From: Streptomyces roseolus
GTDB lineage: Bacteria; Actinomycetota; Actinomycetes; Streptomycetales; Streptomycetaceae
Direction: 5' to 3'
Length of the DNA: 55,681 nt
Assembly (NCBI RefSeq): GCF_014649855.1
Contig: NZ_BMTV01000041.1
Coordinates: forward strand, 666-56,346
Shown: positions 1 to 36,822 of the stretch, piece by piece
Layout of the letters: every line of letters starts with the position of its first letter
How positions within the stretch are numbered: position 1 is the first letter of the stretch
Made by a program: the position numbers and the translations under genes
The notes under the pieces: model-generated
Databases searched by the model: none
What the model was told of the DNA's origin: nothing
What the model saw: the letters and a program-made list of their open reading frames with translations, nothing else

Positions 1-7970
<7,970 letters not shown>

Positions 7971-7971
<1 letters not shown>

Positions 7972-10900
7972 CACAAGTCCTCCGACCGCGACATCCGTCG
8001 CAACGCGGGGCGGGTGTCAGGGCGGCCGGTCCGCAGCCGGGCCGCCAGCGCGGCGACCGTCCGGGCCTCGAACACGGTCCGTACGTCTAGTTCTTCGGCG
8101 CGTTCGGCCCGGATGCGGTTGACCAGCCGGGTGGCGAGCAGGGAGTGGCCGCCGAGCGCGAAGAAGTCGTCCTCGGCGCCGACCTCGGGCAGGCCCAGCA
8201 CCTCGGCGTAGATCCGGCACAGGTCCCGCTCGCGCTCGTCGCGCGGCGGGCGGCCGCCCCGCGAGCGGTGCGCCGGGGCGGGGAGTGCGCGCCGGTCGAG
8301 CTTTCCGTGGGGCGTGGTGGGCAGTTCGTCGAGGACCACGACGGCGGAGGGCACCATGTAGTCGGGCAGGGTGCGGGCCACCGCGCCGCGCAGGTCGTCC
8401 TCGTGCGGGCGGGCTCCCGCCGCCGGGACCACGTAGCCGGTCAGCCGCCGGTCGCCCGGACGGTCCTCCCGTACGACGGCGACCGCGCGGGCGACCGACT
8501 CCTCGGCGGCCAGGGCGCGCGCCACCTCGGACAGTTCTATCCGGAAGCCCCGCAGCTTCACCTGCTCGTCCGTCCGGCCCACGTACTCCAGTTCGCCGCC
8601 GGGAAGGCGGCGGACGAGGTCGCCGGTGCGGTACATCCGCTCCCCCGGCTCCCCGAACGGGCAGGCCACGAACCGCTCGGCGGTCAGGGCGCGCTGCCCC
8701 AGGTAGCCGCGGGCCACCCCGGGCCCGGCGACGTACAGCTCCCCGGCCACGCCCGGGGGCGCGGGTGCCAGTGCCGTGTCGAGCACCATCGCGCGGACGC
8801 CGGCGAACGGGCGGCCGATCGGCACCGGCCCGTCCGGCACCGGGTCGCCGGGGGCGATGCGGTGCTCGGCGCAGTTGACGGTCAGCTCCGTGGGGCCGTA
8901 GGCGTTGACGACCTCGGCGTGCGGGTGGGCGGCCCGCCAGTCGCGCAGGGCCCGCCCGTCGAGGGCTTCACCGCCCAGGACGAGGGTGCCGTGCTCCCCG
9001 AGCAGTCCGGGACGCCGGTCAAGGAGCGGCAGGTGGGAAGGCGTCGCCTTGACGAAGTCCACCGGGTGGGCCTCCGCCGCACGGTCCACCTCCCCCAGGA
9101 CGACGCAGCCGCCCGAGGCGAGGGGGGTGAACAGGGCGGTGGCGGTGAGGTCGAAGGTCAGCGGGGAGTGGAGCAGGGCCGTCGCCGCCGCGTCCGGGTA
9201 GCGGCGGACGGCCCCTTCCACGTAGTGCGCCAGTGCCCGGCGCTCCACGCCCACGCCCTTGGGGTGCCCGGTGGAGCCGGAAGTGTAGAGGACGTACGCC
9301 AGTGAGCGCGGGTGGCTCCGCCCGGCCGGGAGGGCCGGACCGCCGGTGGTGCGGAAGGCCGGGTCCGCGAGGCCGAGGACTTCGGTGTCCGGGCCGCAGG
9401 AGGGGCCGAAGGCGGCCCGGGCGGCGGCGGTGTCCCCCGCTGCCAGGAGCAGGCGCACCCCGGCGTCGGCGGTCACCCGCCGGCGCCGTTCGAGCGGCCA
9501 CGCCTCGTCGATCGGGAGGTACGCGGCGCCGGACTTGAGCACCCCGAGGAGCGCGGCCACCACGTCCGGGTCGCGCGGGGCGACGACCGCGACCACGTCC
9601 TCGGGCCCGAGGGCGCGCCCGATGAGCACGCGGGCCACCGCGTCCGCCTTCCGGTCCAGTTCGGCGTAGGTCAGCCGGCCGCCGTCCCACCGCAGGGCGG
9701 GGGCGTCGGGGGCGGTCGCCGCCCACTTCTCGAAGAGTGCCAGCGGTTCGTCCGCGTCTCCCGCCGCGTCCGGTCCGCGGCTGTGCTCCCGCTCGCGCCG
9801 CGCCTCGCCGGGCAGGAGCACGTCCACCCGCCCCACGGGGGTGGCGGGGGCGGCGAGCACCTGGTCCAGCACCCGCAGCAGCCGGTCCACGAGCCCCTGC
9901 GCGGTCGCGCGGTCGAAGAGGTCGGCGCTGTAGGTGAGGACTCCGGGCATGTCGCCGCCCCCCGGTCCGCCCGGGGCCAGCACGAAGGACAGGTCGACCT
10001 TCGCGCCGTCGCGCCGGGTGCGGACCGCCTCGGCGCGCAGCCCGGGCAGTCCGTCCACCGGCGGCGCCGCCTCGTCGAGGTTCTGCAGGACGAGGGAGAC
10101 CTGGAAGAGGGGGTGGCGGGCCAGGGAGCGCTCGGGGGCGAGCACCTCGACCAGCCGCTCGAAGGGCACGTCCTGGTGGGCGTAGGCGTCCAGGGCGGTG
10201 GCGCGGACCCGGCCCAGGAGTTGGGCGAAGGTGGGCGAGCCGCTCAGGTCCGTGCGCAGGACCAGGGTGTTGACGAAGAGTCCGACGACCCCCTCGACCG
10301 CGCTGTCGGTGCGCCCGGCGACGGGGGTGCCCAGCGGGATGTCGGCTCCCGCCCCCATGCGGTGCAGCAGGACCGCCAGTGCGGCCTGGAGGACCATGAA
10401 GGGCGTGGTGCCGGTGGTTCCCGCCAGCTCCCCGATCCGTGCGGTCACGGCGGCGGGGACGGTGAAGTCCACGTCCTCGCCCCGGTGGGAGGAGACGGCC
10501 GGGCGCGGCCGGTCGGCCGGCAGCGCGATCTCCTGCGGCAGGCCGGCCAGCTGCCGCTGCCAGTGGGCGAGCTGGGCGTCGAGCGGGCCGCCGTCCGCGT
10601 CGGGGCCGCCGAGCACCCGGTGCTGCCACAGGGTGTGGTCGACGTAGTCGACGGGGATCGGGGCGGGGGCGAAGTCCTCGCCGCGCACGCGGGCGGCGTA
10701 CGCGGCGGCCACGTCCCGCGCGATGATCCGCAGCGACCAGCCGTCGGCCGCGATGTGGTGCACCACCAGCAGGAACAGGTGTTCTTCCGGCTCCTGGCCC
10801 GCGCGCGGGTCCGCCGGGTCCTCGGACCGGGTGAACAGCCTGCACCGCAGGGGCGGTCCGGCCGTCAGGTCGAAGGGCTCGGCCACCGCCTCCTCCGCCG

Positions 10901-13900
10901 CCCGCAGCGGGTCCTCGACCGGCTCCGGGACCAGGGTGATCAGCCGGGCGGCGGCCGAGGCGTCCCGGACGACCTGGCGGACGCCGTCGGCGTCCTCGTC
11001 GAAGACGGTGCGCAGGCTTCCGTGCCGGGCGACCGCGTCGGCGATCGCGCCGCGCAGCGCGGCCGTGTCGAGGCGTCCGGTGAGGCGGAGCGCGAGCGGG
11101 ACGTGGTAGGCGGCGCTGTGGCCCTGGAGGCGGTGGAGGAACCACAGCCGCCGCTGGGCGAAGGAGAGGGGGACGCGGTCGGGCCGCTCGTGGACGCGGG
11201 AGACCGGCGGCCGGGCCGCCCCGGCACGGGCGATCCTGGCGTACAGGGCGGCCACCGTGGGGTGTTCGAAGAGGTCCCGCACCGCCAGTTCGGCTCCGAG
11301 GGTGGTGCGCACCCGGCTGACCAGGCGGGTGGCGAGCAGCGAGTGGCCGCCCAGGGCGAAGAAGTCGTCGTCGATGCCGGCCGGGCGTACGCCGAGCACG
11401 TCGGCGAACAGTCCGAGCAGGATCGTCTCGTGCGGGCCCCGGGGGGCGCGCGCCCGCGTGGCGTCGCTCCGGTCGGGCGGAGGCGGCAGCGCGGCGCGGT
11501 CCCGCTTGCCGTTGACGGTCAGCGGCAGTTCGTCCAGGACCACGAGCGCCGAGGGCACCATGTAAGGGGGCACCTGGCGTCGCGCGTGGTCCAGGACCGC
11601 GGCCGTGTCGGGCGTCGTGCCGCGGGGGACGACGTAGCCCACCAGGCGCGGTCCGGCGGGTCCGCCGTCGTGCACGGCGGCGGCGGCCCGCAGGACGTCC
11701 GGGTGGGAGGCCAGCGCGGCCTCCACCTCTCCCAGCTCGACCCGGTGGCCGCGCACCTTCACCTGGCCGTCGGCCCGGCCGACCAGGTCGATCTCCCCGT
11801 CGGGGCGGAGCCGCCCGAGGTCGCCGCTGCGGTACATGCGGGCGCCGGGCGCGCCGAAGGGGTCGGCGACGTAGCGTTCGGCCGTCGTGTCCGGGCGCTG
11901 CCAGTAGCCGCGGGTGACGTGGTCGCCGGCGATGTACAGCTCCCCCACGACTCCGTCCGGCACGGGGCGGAGCCAGGGGTCGAGGAGGTGGATGCGCACG
12001 CCGGGCAGCGGGCGGCCGATGGAGGGCGCGCCGTCGTCGGTGCCGTCCAGGAAGCGGGCGGTGACGAAGACGGTCGTCTCGGTCGGTCCGTAGAGGTTGG
12101 CCACGCGCGCCCGCGGGAACGCGGCGCGCAGGGCTCGGGCCAGCGGGGCGGGGAAGGGTTCGCCGGCGCAGAGGAAGGTGTGGACGGCGAGCGGCTCGCC
12201 GCGCTCGAGGAGCGCCTGCAGCGCCGAGGGGACGGCGTTCAGGAGGGAGGGTTCGCCGCCGGTCCGGTCGGCGACGGCCAGGGTGTTCTCCACGATCTCG
12301 ATGCGGCCGCCGGTGAGCAGCGGGACGAGGGTGTCGAAGACCGACACGTCGAAGCTCTCCGAGGTGGAGGCCACGGTCCGGTGCAGCCGGTCGGCTCCGA
12401 CGCCGGTGCCGGCCCAGGACAGCAGGGCGGTCACCTGGGCGTGTTCGACGGCGACCCCCTTGGGCCGGCCGCTGGAGCCGGAGGTGTGGAGGAGGTAGGC
12501 GAGGTGGCCGGGGAGCAGTGGCCCGGCCCGTTCGGCGTCGGTCGGCGCGGCCGGGTCGTACGCGGCGAGGAGCGCTCCGGTCAGGACGACGCGCTCGACG
12601 CCGCCCGGCGCGGTCTCGGGCCGGTCGTGCCCCGTGGAGGCGGTGTGCCGGGTCCGGGCGGCCTCGGCGTCGGGGTCGGTGAGCAGGCAGACCGGTGCGG
12701 TCTCGCGGAGGATGCGGGCGGCGCGCTCCCGCGGCAGCGCGGCGCCCACGGGGACGTAGCAGCCGCCCGCCTTGAGGATGCCGAGCACGGCGACGGGCAG
12801 CCAGGCGTTCCGGGAGACGGTGAGGGCGACCCGGCTCTCGGGTCCGACCCCCCGCTCCAGGAGCAGGCGCGCCAGCCGGTTAGCCCGGGCGTCGAGTTCG
12901 GCGTAGGTCAGCTCCTCGCCGTCGGCGAGGACGGCGGGGGCCCCGGGGGTCGCCCGCACCCGCGCCTCGAACGCGTCCACGATCGTGGCCGGGGCGCCCG
13001 GCGGTGCGGGGCGGGGTACCGGCGGGCGCGCCGCCCGTGCCGTCGCGGGGGCGGCGAGCGCGACGGTCGGGGTGTCGGGGGCGCTGTGGACGGCGGTCAG
13101 GGCGCGTTCCAGCAGGTCCGCCGCGTGGCGTGCGGTGACGTCGTCCACGGCGTCGGGGCGGTGGTCCAGGCGCAGGCGGAGCGCCGGGCCGGGGAGCGCG
13201 TAGAGGGAGAGGGGGAAGTGGTTGGTGGTGCGGCCGGAGCCTCCCTCGACGCGCAGGCCCGCGTGGTCGGCGGAGCCGACGGCGGACAGGTCGTCGGCGG
13301 GGTAGTTCTCGAAGGCGGTGGAGGTGTCGAAGAGCACGGTCCGGTCGGACCAGCGCTGGATGTCGGAGAGCCGGACGTGCTGGTGCTCCATGAGGGCGGT
13401 CTGCTCGCACTGGATCCGGACGACGAGGTCGCCGATCGGCTCGGCCGGCCGCATCCGCACGCGCGTCGGCACGGTGTTGATGAAGAACCCGACCATCTCC
13501 TCGGCGCCGGGCAGCTCCGGCGGCCGCCCCGAGACGGTCGTCCCGAAGACGACGTCGTCGCGTCCGGTGAGGCGGCCGATCACGGTCGCCCAGGCGGCCT
13601 GCACCGCCGAGTTCACCGTCACGCCGCGGGCACGCGCCCACGCGCCGAGGGCGCGGGTGTCCCGCCCGCCGAGCCGGGTCCACACCGACCTGGGAGGCGG
13701 GCCGTTGCGGTCGGCGTCCGGGGCGATCAGGGTGGGGCCGGGCAGTCCCGCCAGCGCCTGCCGCCAGGCGTGGGCGCTCTGCTCGGGCGGGCGGCGGGCC
13801 AGCCAGTCGAGGTGGTCGCGGTGCGGGCGGACGGGCGGGAGCGCGGAGGGGTCGCCGTCGCTGCCGTACAGCGCGGCCAGTTCCCGCATCAGGATGGGCA

Positions 13901-14362
13901 TGGACCAGCCGTCGAGGACGAGGTGGTGATAGGTCACGGCCAACTGGTGGCGGTCCTCGCCGGTCCTGGCCAGCAGGAAGCGCAGCAGGGGCGGGCGGCC
14001 GAGGTCGAACCCGGTGCGGTGGTGCTCGTCCAGGAGCGCCTCCAGGTGCTTGTCCGCCTCCGCCGGGCTCCCCACGGACCGCAGGTCCAGCTCCTGCCAG
14101 GGCACCGCGGCGCGGGTGGCGACCAGTTGGAACCACTCCCCCGAGCGGCGCTGGCGGAAGGCCGAGCGCAGCGCCGGGTGGCGTGCCACCAGCGCCTGGG
14201 CGGCCCGTCGCAGCCGGTCGGCGTCCAGCTCCCCGGAGAGGGCCAGGACCAGCCGGCTGACGTAGGCGTCGGGGACGTTCTCGTCGAAGACCGCGTGGAA
14301 GAGCAGCCCTTCCTGGAGCGGGGTGACCGCCAGGACCTCCTCGACCCTGCGCTGCGGACCGT

Positions 14363-14366
<4 letters not shown>
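7971..14366 (-). CDS. NRPS subunit B (modules 6 and 7: Ala, Asx predicted)
   Basis: Two-module NRPS of 2131 residues. A GTG start at 14366 is preferred: it overlaps the stop of NRPS A (GTGA), has a GGAG just upstream, and places a C domain at the N-terminus. Domains: C6 (DCL type, VTPLQEGLLFHA, YHHLVLDGWS near 148), A6 (about 440-960), PCP6 (Ser 1009), C7 (LCL type, HHIAADGWS), A7 (about 1510-2010), PCP7 (Ser 2075). The A6 pocket reads DVFNLALVFK, closest to alanine codes of the DLFNNALTYK kind. The A7 pocket reads DLTKVGAVNK, an Asp/Asn code; with the FVKATPSHL context this fits the Asp that starts the calcium-binding motif of daptomycin-type peptides. No E or thioesterase domain. The protein ends a few residues after PCP7, inside what is normally the PCP-C linker, and NRPS C begins directly in a C domain. 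By layout it matches LptB of A54145 (inference). Confidence 0.94.
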
Positions 14367-33193
<18,827 letters not shown>

Positions 33194-33305
33194 GCTTCTC
33201 CCGCTCTCGGACTGAAGGGGTGTCGTCACCTCCGGACGCGCGGAGGCGTCCGGGCGCACGCGTGCCGGGGCACGGGCGTGTGTGGTGCGGGGGGGGCGGC
33301 GGCCG

Positions 33306-33584
33306 TCAGCGCACGGTGCGCGAGGCCAGCCGGGAGGTGAGCCCGTCGATCGTCGGCTCCTGCCAGAGCAGTCCCAGCTCGCATTCGACGGCCAGGTGCT
33401 CCTCCACCATGCCGCACAGGGCGGTGCCGGTGACGGAGGTCATCCCGTAGTCGGTGAGGGGGACGTCCGTGGCGAGGGAGTCCACGGGGACGCCGAGGCA
33501 GTCGGCGCACAGCTCGCGCAGCCGCTGCCGCAGGGCGTCGGGGTCGCGGTGGGCGGGCGGGGAGGGGGGCGGGGACAGGGACAT
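33306..33584 (-). CDS. Stand-alone acyl carrier protein for lipo-initiation
   Basis: A 92-residue carrier protein. The phosphopantetheine serine is Ser50 in DYGMTSV, followed by a helix resembling the ACP helix II/III region. It would accept the fatty acyl group from the adjacent ligase and present it to the starter C domain of NRPS A, as DptF does in daptomycin synthesis (established for that family; transfer here is inference). It lies between the ligase and NRPS A on the same strand, 112 bp upstream of the NRPS start and 239 bp downstream of the ligase. The first 12 residues are Ser/Pro-rich and probably flexible. The ribosome-binding site is weak (AGAGG about 11 bases upstream), so the start could be slightly different. 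I recall that the corresponding A54145 ligase and ACP are fused (LptEF); here they are separate. Confidence 0.85.
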   Translation of the reverse strand: MSLSPPPSPPAHRDPDALRQRLRELCADCLGVPVDSLATDVPLTDYGMTSVTGTALCGMVEEHLAVECELGLLWQEPTIDGLTSRLASRTVR

Positions 33585-33735
33585 GCGGGGAGGACCTCTG
33601 CCTTCGGTGGGCGCGCACGGTCGGTTCTCGGGACGGCGCCAGGGTCGGCCCTCGGGGGAGCGGGCCGGCGCCTCGGGGTTCGCGTTGCCGGGGGGGTCGG
33701 AGCAGCCCGCCGCCGGGAGCGGTTCAGGGCGGGGG

Positions 33736-33840
33736 GACGGTCATGTCAGGGGCGCGGTCATGTGGGGAGGACGGTCATGGCAGGGGGACGGTCATGGCAG
33801 GGGGACGGCCGCGTGGGGCGCGGTCATGTGGGGGACGGGA
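33736..33840. repeat. Imperfect tandem repeat between FAAL and ACP genes
   Basis: About six degenerate copies of a 16-17 bp unit related to GACGGTCATGGCAGGGG, two of them identical and adjacent (33774-33807). On the coding strand every unit contains CATGACCG. In the exact copies the phase gives ATG ACC GTC CCC CTG CCA TGA, a six-codon reading frame whose stop overlaps the next ATG. The array begins inside the last codons of the ligase and runs toward the ACP gene. Confidence 0.75.
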
Positions 33841-35620
33841 GGGCGCCGTCGCGGTCGTCCGCCTCCCGGAGTGCCGCCAGGAGGCGGTGGGCGCCGGGGT
33901 CGGCATGGACCTGGGCGAGTTCCCCGGTGCTGAAGAGCCGGGCGGTCAGACGGCGTTGCACCTTGCCGCTGCTGGTGCGCGGGATGCGGCCGCGGCGCAC
34001 CAGCACCACCCCGGCCGGGGCGAGGCCGAACTCCCGCGCGAGCGTCGCCCGCAGGGCCGTCACCAGCTCGGGTCCCTGCTCGGGCCGGACGGACGGGCTC
34101 ACCTCGTGGGTGACGACCACGGCCTCTCCCGACTCGGTGCGGAGGAAGAACGCCGCCCCGACCGTGCCGAGTTCGGGGTGGCGGGCGCGCAGTTCGTGCT
34201 CGATGTCGTGGGGGTAGATGTTGCGGCCGTGCACGATGAGGAGTTCCTTGATGCGGCCGGTGACGTACAGCTCGCCCTCGTACAGGGCGCCGAGGTCGCC
34301 GGTGCGCAGCCAGGGCCCGGAGCCGTCCGCGTCCCTGACGAACGCCTCGGCGGTCGCCTCCGGTTTCTGCCAGTAGCCCCTGGCGACGCTCGCGCCGCGC
34401 ACTCTGATCTCGCCCACTCCGTCGTCCGTGACGGGCTCGCCGGTCTCGGGGTCGACGACGCGGATCTCCAGGGCCGGGGGCCGGCCGCAGGACACGACTT
34501 CGCGGGAGGGGCGTCCCGCCGCCGCCTCGACGAAGCGGTGGTTCTCCAGTTCCGCGACGTCCACCCGCCGGGTGCGCAGCTCCCCCGCGGACAGGGACAC
34601 CAGCAGGGTCGCCTCGGCCAGTCCGTAGCAGGGGGTCGTGGCGTTCGGGTGGAGTCCGGCCGGGGCGAACTCCTTGGCGAAGGCGCGCAGCGTCTCGGCG
34701 CGGATGGGTTCGGAGCCGTTGGCCGCCCAGCGCCAGCGCGACAGGTCGAGCCGGTCCGTCTCCTCGGGCTTCACCCGCCGCACGCAGTAGTCGTAGGCGA
34801 AGTCGGGCGCCGCCGAGAAGACGAGGCCGAAGCGGTCGATCAGCGTCAGCCACTGGGACGGGCGGCGCAGGAAGGCGCTGCCGCTCATCAGCACGGCGGC
34901 TCCGCCGCTGAACAGTGCCGGGCTCAGCAGCCCGAACAGTCCCATGTCGTGGTACATCGGCAGCCAGCCGCCCAGCCGGGCGCCGGATCCCAGATCGAAG
35001 CCGGTGAGCAGGCTGCGCACGTTGTCGGCGAGCGCGCCGTGGGTGACGACGACCCCCTTGGGGCTGCCCGTGGAGCCGGAGGTGTACTGGAGGACCGCCA
35101 CGGTGTCGGCCCGGATCTCCGGTTCCCGCCACGTGCCGGGGTCGGCGTCGTCGGGCAGTTCGTCGACGGAGTGGAGGGGCAGTGCGCCCAGGCCCGTGCG
35201 GGCCGCCCACTGCCGGACGTCCGCCTCGGTCTCGGAGACGGTGAGGACGGCGCCCGCCTCGGAGTCCTTCGCGATGCCGACGACGCGTGCGGCCTCCAGG
35301 GAGGTTCCGGTCGGCAGGGGCGCGGGGACGGCGACCATGCCCGCGTAGAGACACCCGGCGTAGGCCGCCGCGAACTCCGCGGACTGCGGGAAGAGCAGCA
35401 GCACGCGTGCGCCCGTGCCGAGTCCGGCCGCGCGCAGGAGGACGGCGACGCGGCGGGCGGTGTCGTCGAGCCAGGCGTAGCTCCGCAGCGCCTCCTCGCC
35501 CTCGCGCTCCGGATCCCGGACCAGGCCGACGGCCTTGCGCCCCGGGTCGGCCTCGGCCGTCGCGGAGATCGCGGCCACCAGATGGGGGCCGGCCAGCGGG
35601 TCCACCGAAGGACCGCTCAC
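33824..35620 (-). CDS. Fatty acyl-AMP ligase (FAAL), lipopeptide starter
   Basis: Adenylate-forming enzyme of 598 residues that activates a fatty acid as acyl-AMP and loads it onto the neighbouring ACP. FAAL hallmarks: LQYTSGSTGSPKGVVVTH near residues 177-193 (ATP-binding A3), PCYGLAEATLLVS (A5), and a C-terminal GRIKELLIVHGRNIYPHDIE near 455-471. Length fits FAALs of the DptE/FadD32 kind. The frame is open further upstream (to an ATG at 35899), but that stretch is Arg/Pro-rich and not ligase-like. I chose the GTG at 35620, which has GAGG about 9 bases upstream and is followed at once by family-like sequence. It is the first gene of the lipopeptide operon and is preceded by 1.2 kb without genes that must hold the promoter. 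Functional equivalent of DptE (inference from context and motifs). Confidence 0.93.
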   Translation of the reverse strand: MSGPSVDPLAGPHLVAAISATAEADPGRKAVGLVRDPEREGEEALRSYAWLDDTARRVAVLLRAAGLGTGARVLLLFPQSAEFAAAYAGCLYAGMVAVPAPLPTGTSLEAARVVGIAKDSEAGAVLTVSETEADVRQWAARTGLGALPLHSVDELPDDADPGTWREPEIRADTVAVLQYTSGSTGSPKGVVVTHGALADNVRSLLTGFDLGSGARLGGWLPMYHDMGLFGLLSPALFSGGAAVLMSGSAFLRRPSQWLTLIDRFGLVFSAAPDFAYDYCVRRVKPEETDRLDLSRWRWAANGSEPIRAETLRAFAKEFAPAGLHPNATTPCYGLAEATLLVSLSAGELRTRRVDVAELENHRFVEAAAGRPSREVVSCGRPPALEIRVVDPETGEPVTDDGVGEIRVRGASVARGYWQKPEATAEAFVRDADGSGPWLRTGDLGALYEGELYVTGRIKELLIVHGRNIYPHDIEHELRARHPELGTVGAAFFLRTESGEAVVVTHEVSPSVRPEQGPELVTALRATLAREFGLAPAGVVLVRRGRIPRTSSGKVQRRLTARLFSTGELAQVHADPGAHRLLAALREADDRDGALPSPT

Positions 35621-36822
35621 AGCAGCGGCCCTCGTCTCCCGCCGGGACGCGGCCTCGTGCCCGCGACCGACCCGCACGGCGTGCTCCCGTGGCTTCGGGC
35701 CGTCCGGCCGGCGGGGTCGCCGCCGCGGACAGCCGGGGTCCCCGGCGGTGCGGGCGGCGGATTCCGGTCCGTCGACCGGGCGGCTAAGTAATACGGATCT
35801 TCGTGGTCGTACACTCTCTGCTGACCCCCGTAAAGCGGCGGATTTTACAGGTCGTACGCACGCGCTGATCCTCATGGAAAACCACTCGCCCCGATTCACT
35901 CACAGGGAATCGGACCGCTCGACAACACCATACAGGGCTGATCCTCTTTTGAGATCAGGACCGCCCTCTTTTGCTTGAAAGTCCCTGCGGAACGAAGGGA
36001 AAAGCCATCCCGCTCAGCAAATCCTTACACCGCCCACCGCATAAGTGCGATAAGGCGACGACTCCACCACGGACAAGGGAAATAACCCTTTATGTCCGCT
36101 TTCTCCTTCCCTGTCGCCCCGTGGGGCGCACCAGGAAACCGTATACACGACTTCGATCTCGCCACAAGAGCCCATCGAAGAAAGGCCCCCTTGACAGAAG
36201 GGCCACCTCCCTTTACCGGTACACTGCGGCGATTTCACTGGCACCGGTCCATTCTGGACATACTGGATCAATCCTTTCGGAGGGACCGTCTCGTTTTTTC
36301 GCCAGGGTCGAGACGTGCGCCCGGAGCGCATTCGACGCACGAGCGCTTCCGAATTACTTCACCGGCAGGAAATGTTCAGTTCAACCCGGGCCGGCGGCAG
36401 AAAAGGGATAGTGCTTCCCGGCCGGACCGTTCTACGGCGAAGTCCGAAGACGGTCCACCACGGCGCCCCCGTGCCGGAGCTGCCGGGTGCCGCCGAAGGA
36501 CCCGCTGAGGAGACGTTCGACGACGCGCACCGGCACGTGGTCGAGGTCTGGACGGAGCACGGCACGCACTCCCCCTGCTGCCGCACCACGCCACCTCCCT
36601 GGACAACTGGAACGGGCATCGCCGCGGCCGGCCGACCGCTGGGATCGCACCGCTGTTCCGTGCGGCCTCCGACCGCGCGCCCGCCGGCCGCGTTCCACCG
36701 CCCGGCCCACGTGCGCCCCGGCGTCCACCGTCCCGGAGCCGCAGCAGTCGTTCCCCCTGCCGCCCGGGCCGACGACCGGGACCGAGAAGCTCTCCTCGAT
36801 CCCCACGAAGGAGAGGCACCGA
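35621..36822. other. Gene-free stretch upstream of the lipopeptide operon, with AT-richer island
   Basis: No convincing coding sequence on either strand. From about 35.8 to 36.35 kb base composition is clearly less GC-rich than the flanks. The island holds a GTAAA/TTTAC inverted repeat at 35830-35848, a direct repeat GGTCGTAC (near 35807 and 35851), and a direct repeat GCTGATCCTC (near 35868 and 35938), the second copy followed by a short TGATC/GATCA dyad. These are plausible promoter or operator elements for the leftward FAAL-NRPS operon. No clean -35/-10 pair could be fixed by eye. From 36.35 to 36.82 kb GC content is high again and nothing stands out. Confidence 0.5.

Noticed and set aside
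35617..35814. Short minus-strand frame with a TTA codon (MYDHEDPYYL...) upstream of the FAAL
   Set aside because: A protein-like start is followed by Arg/Pro/Gly-rich noise overlapping the FAAL start. No convincing ribosome-binding site, so not called a bldA-dependent leader.
35621..35899. In-frame N-terminal extension of the FAAL to an ATG at 35899
   Set aside because: The added 93 residues are Arg/Pro-rich and unlike FAALs. The GTG at 35620 has a ribosome-binding site and gives the normal family length.
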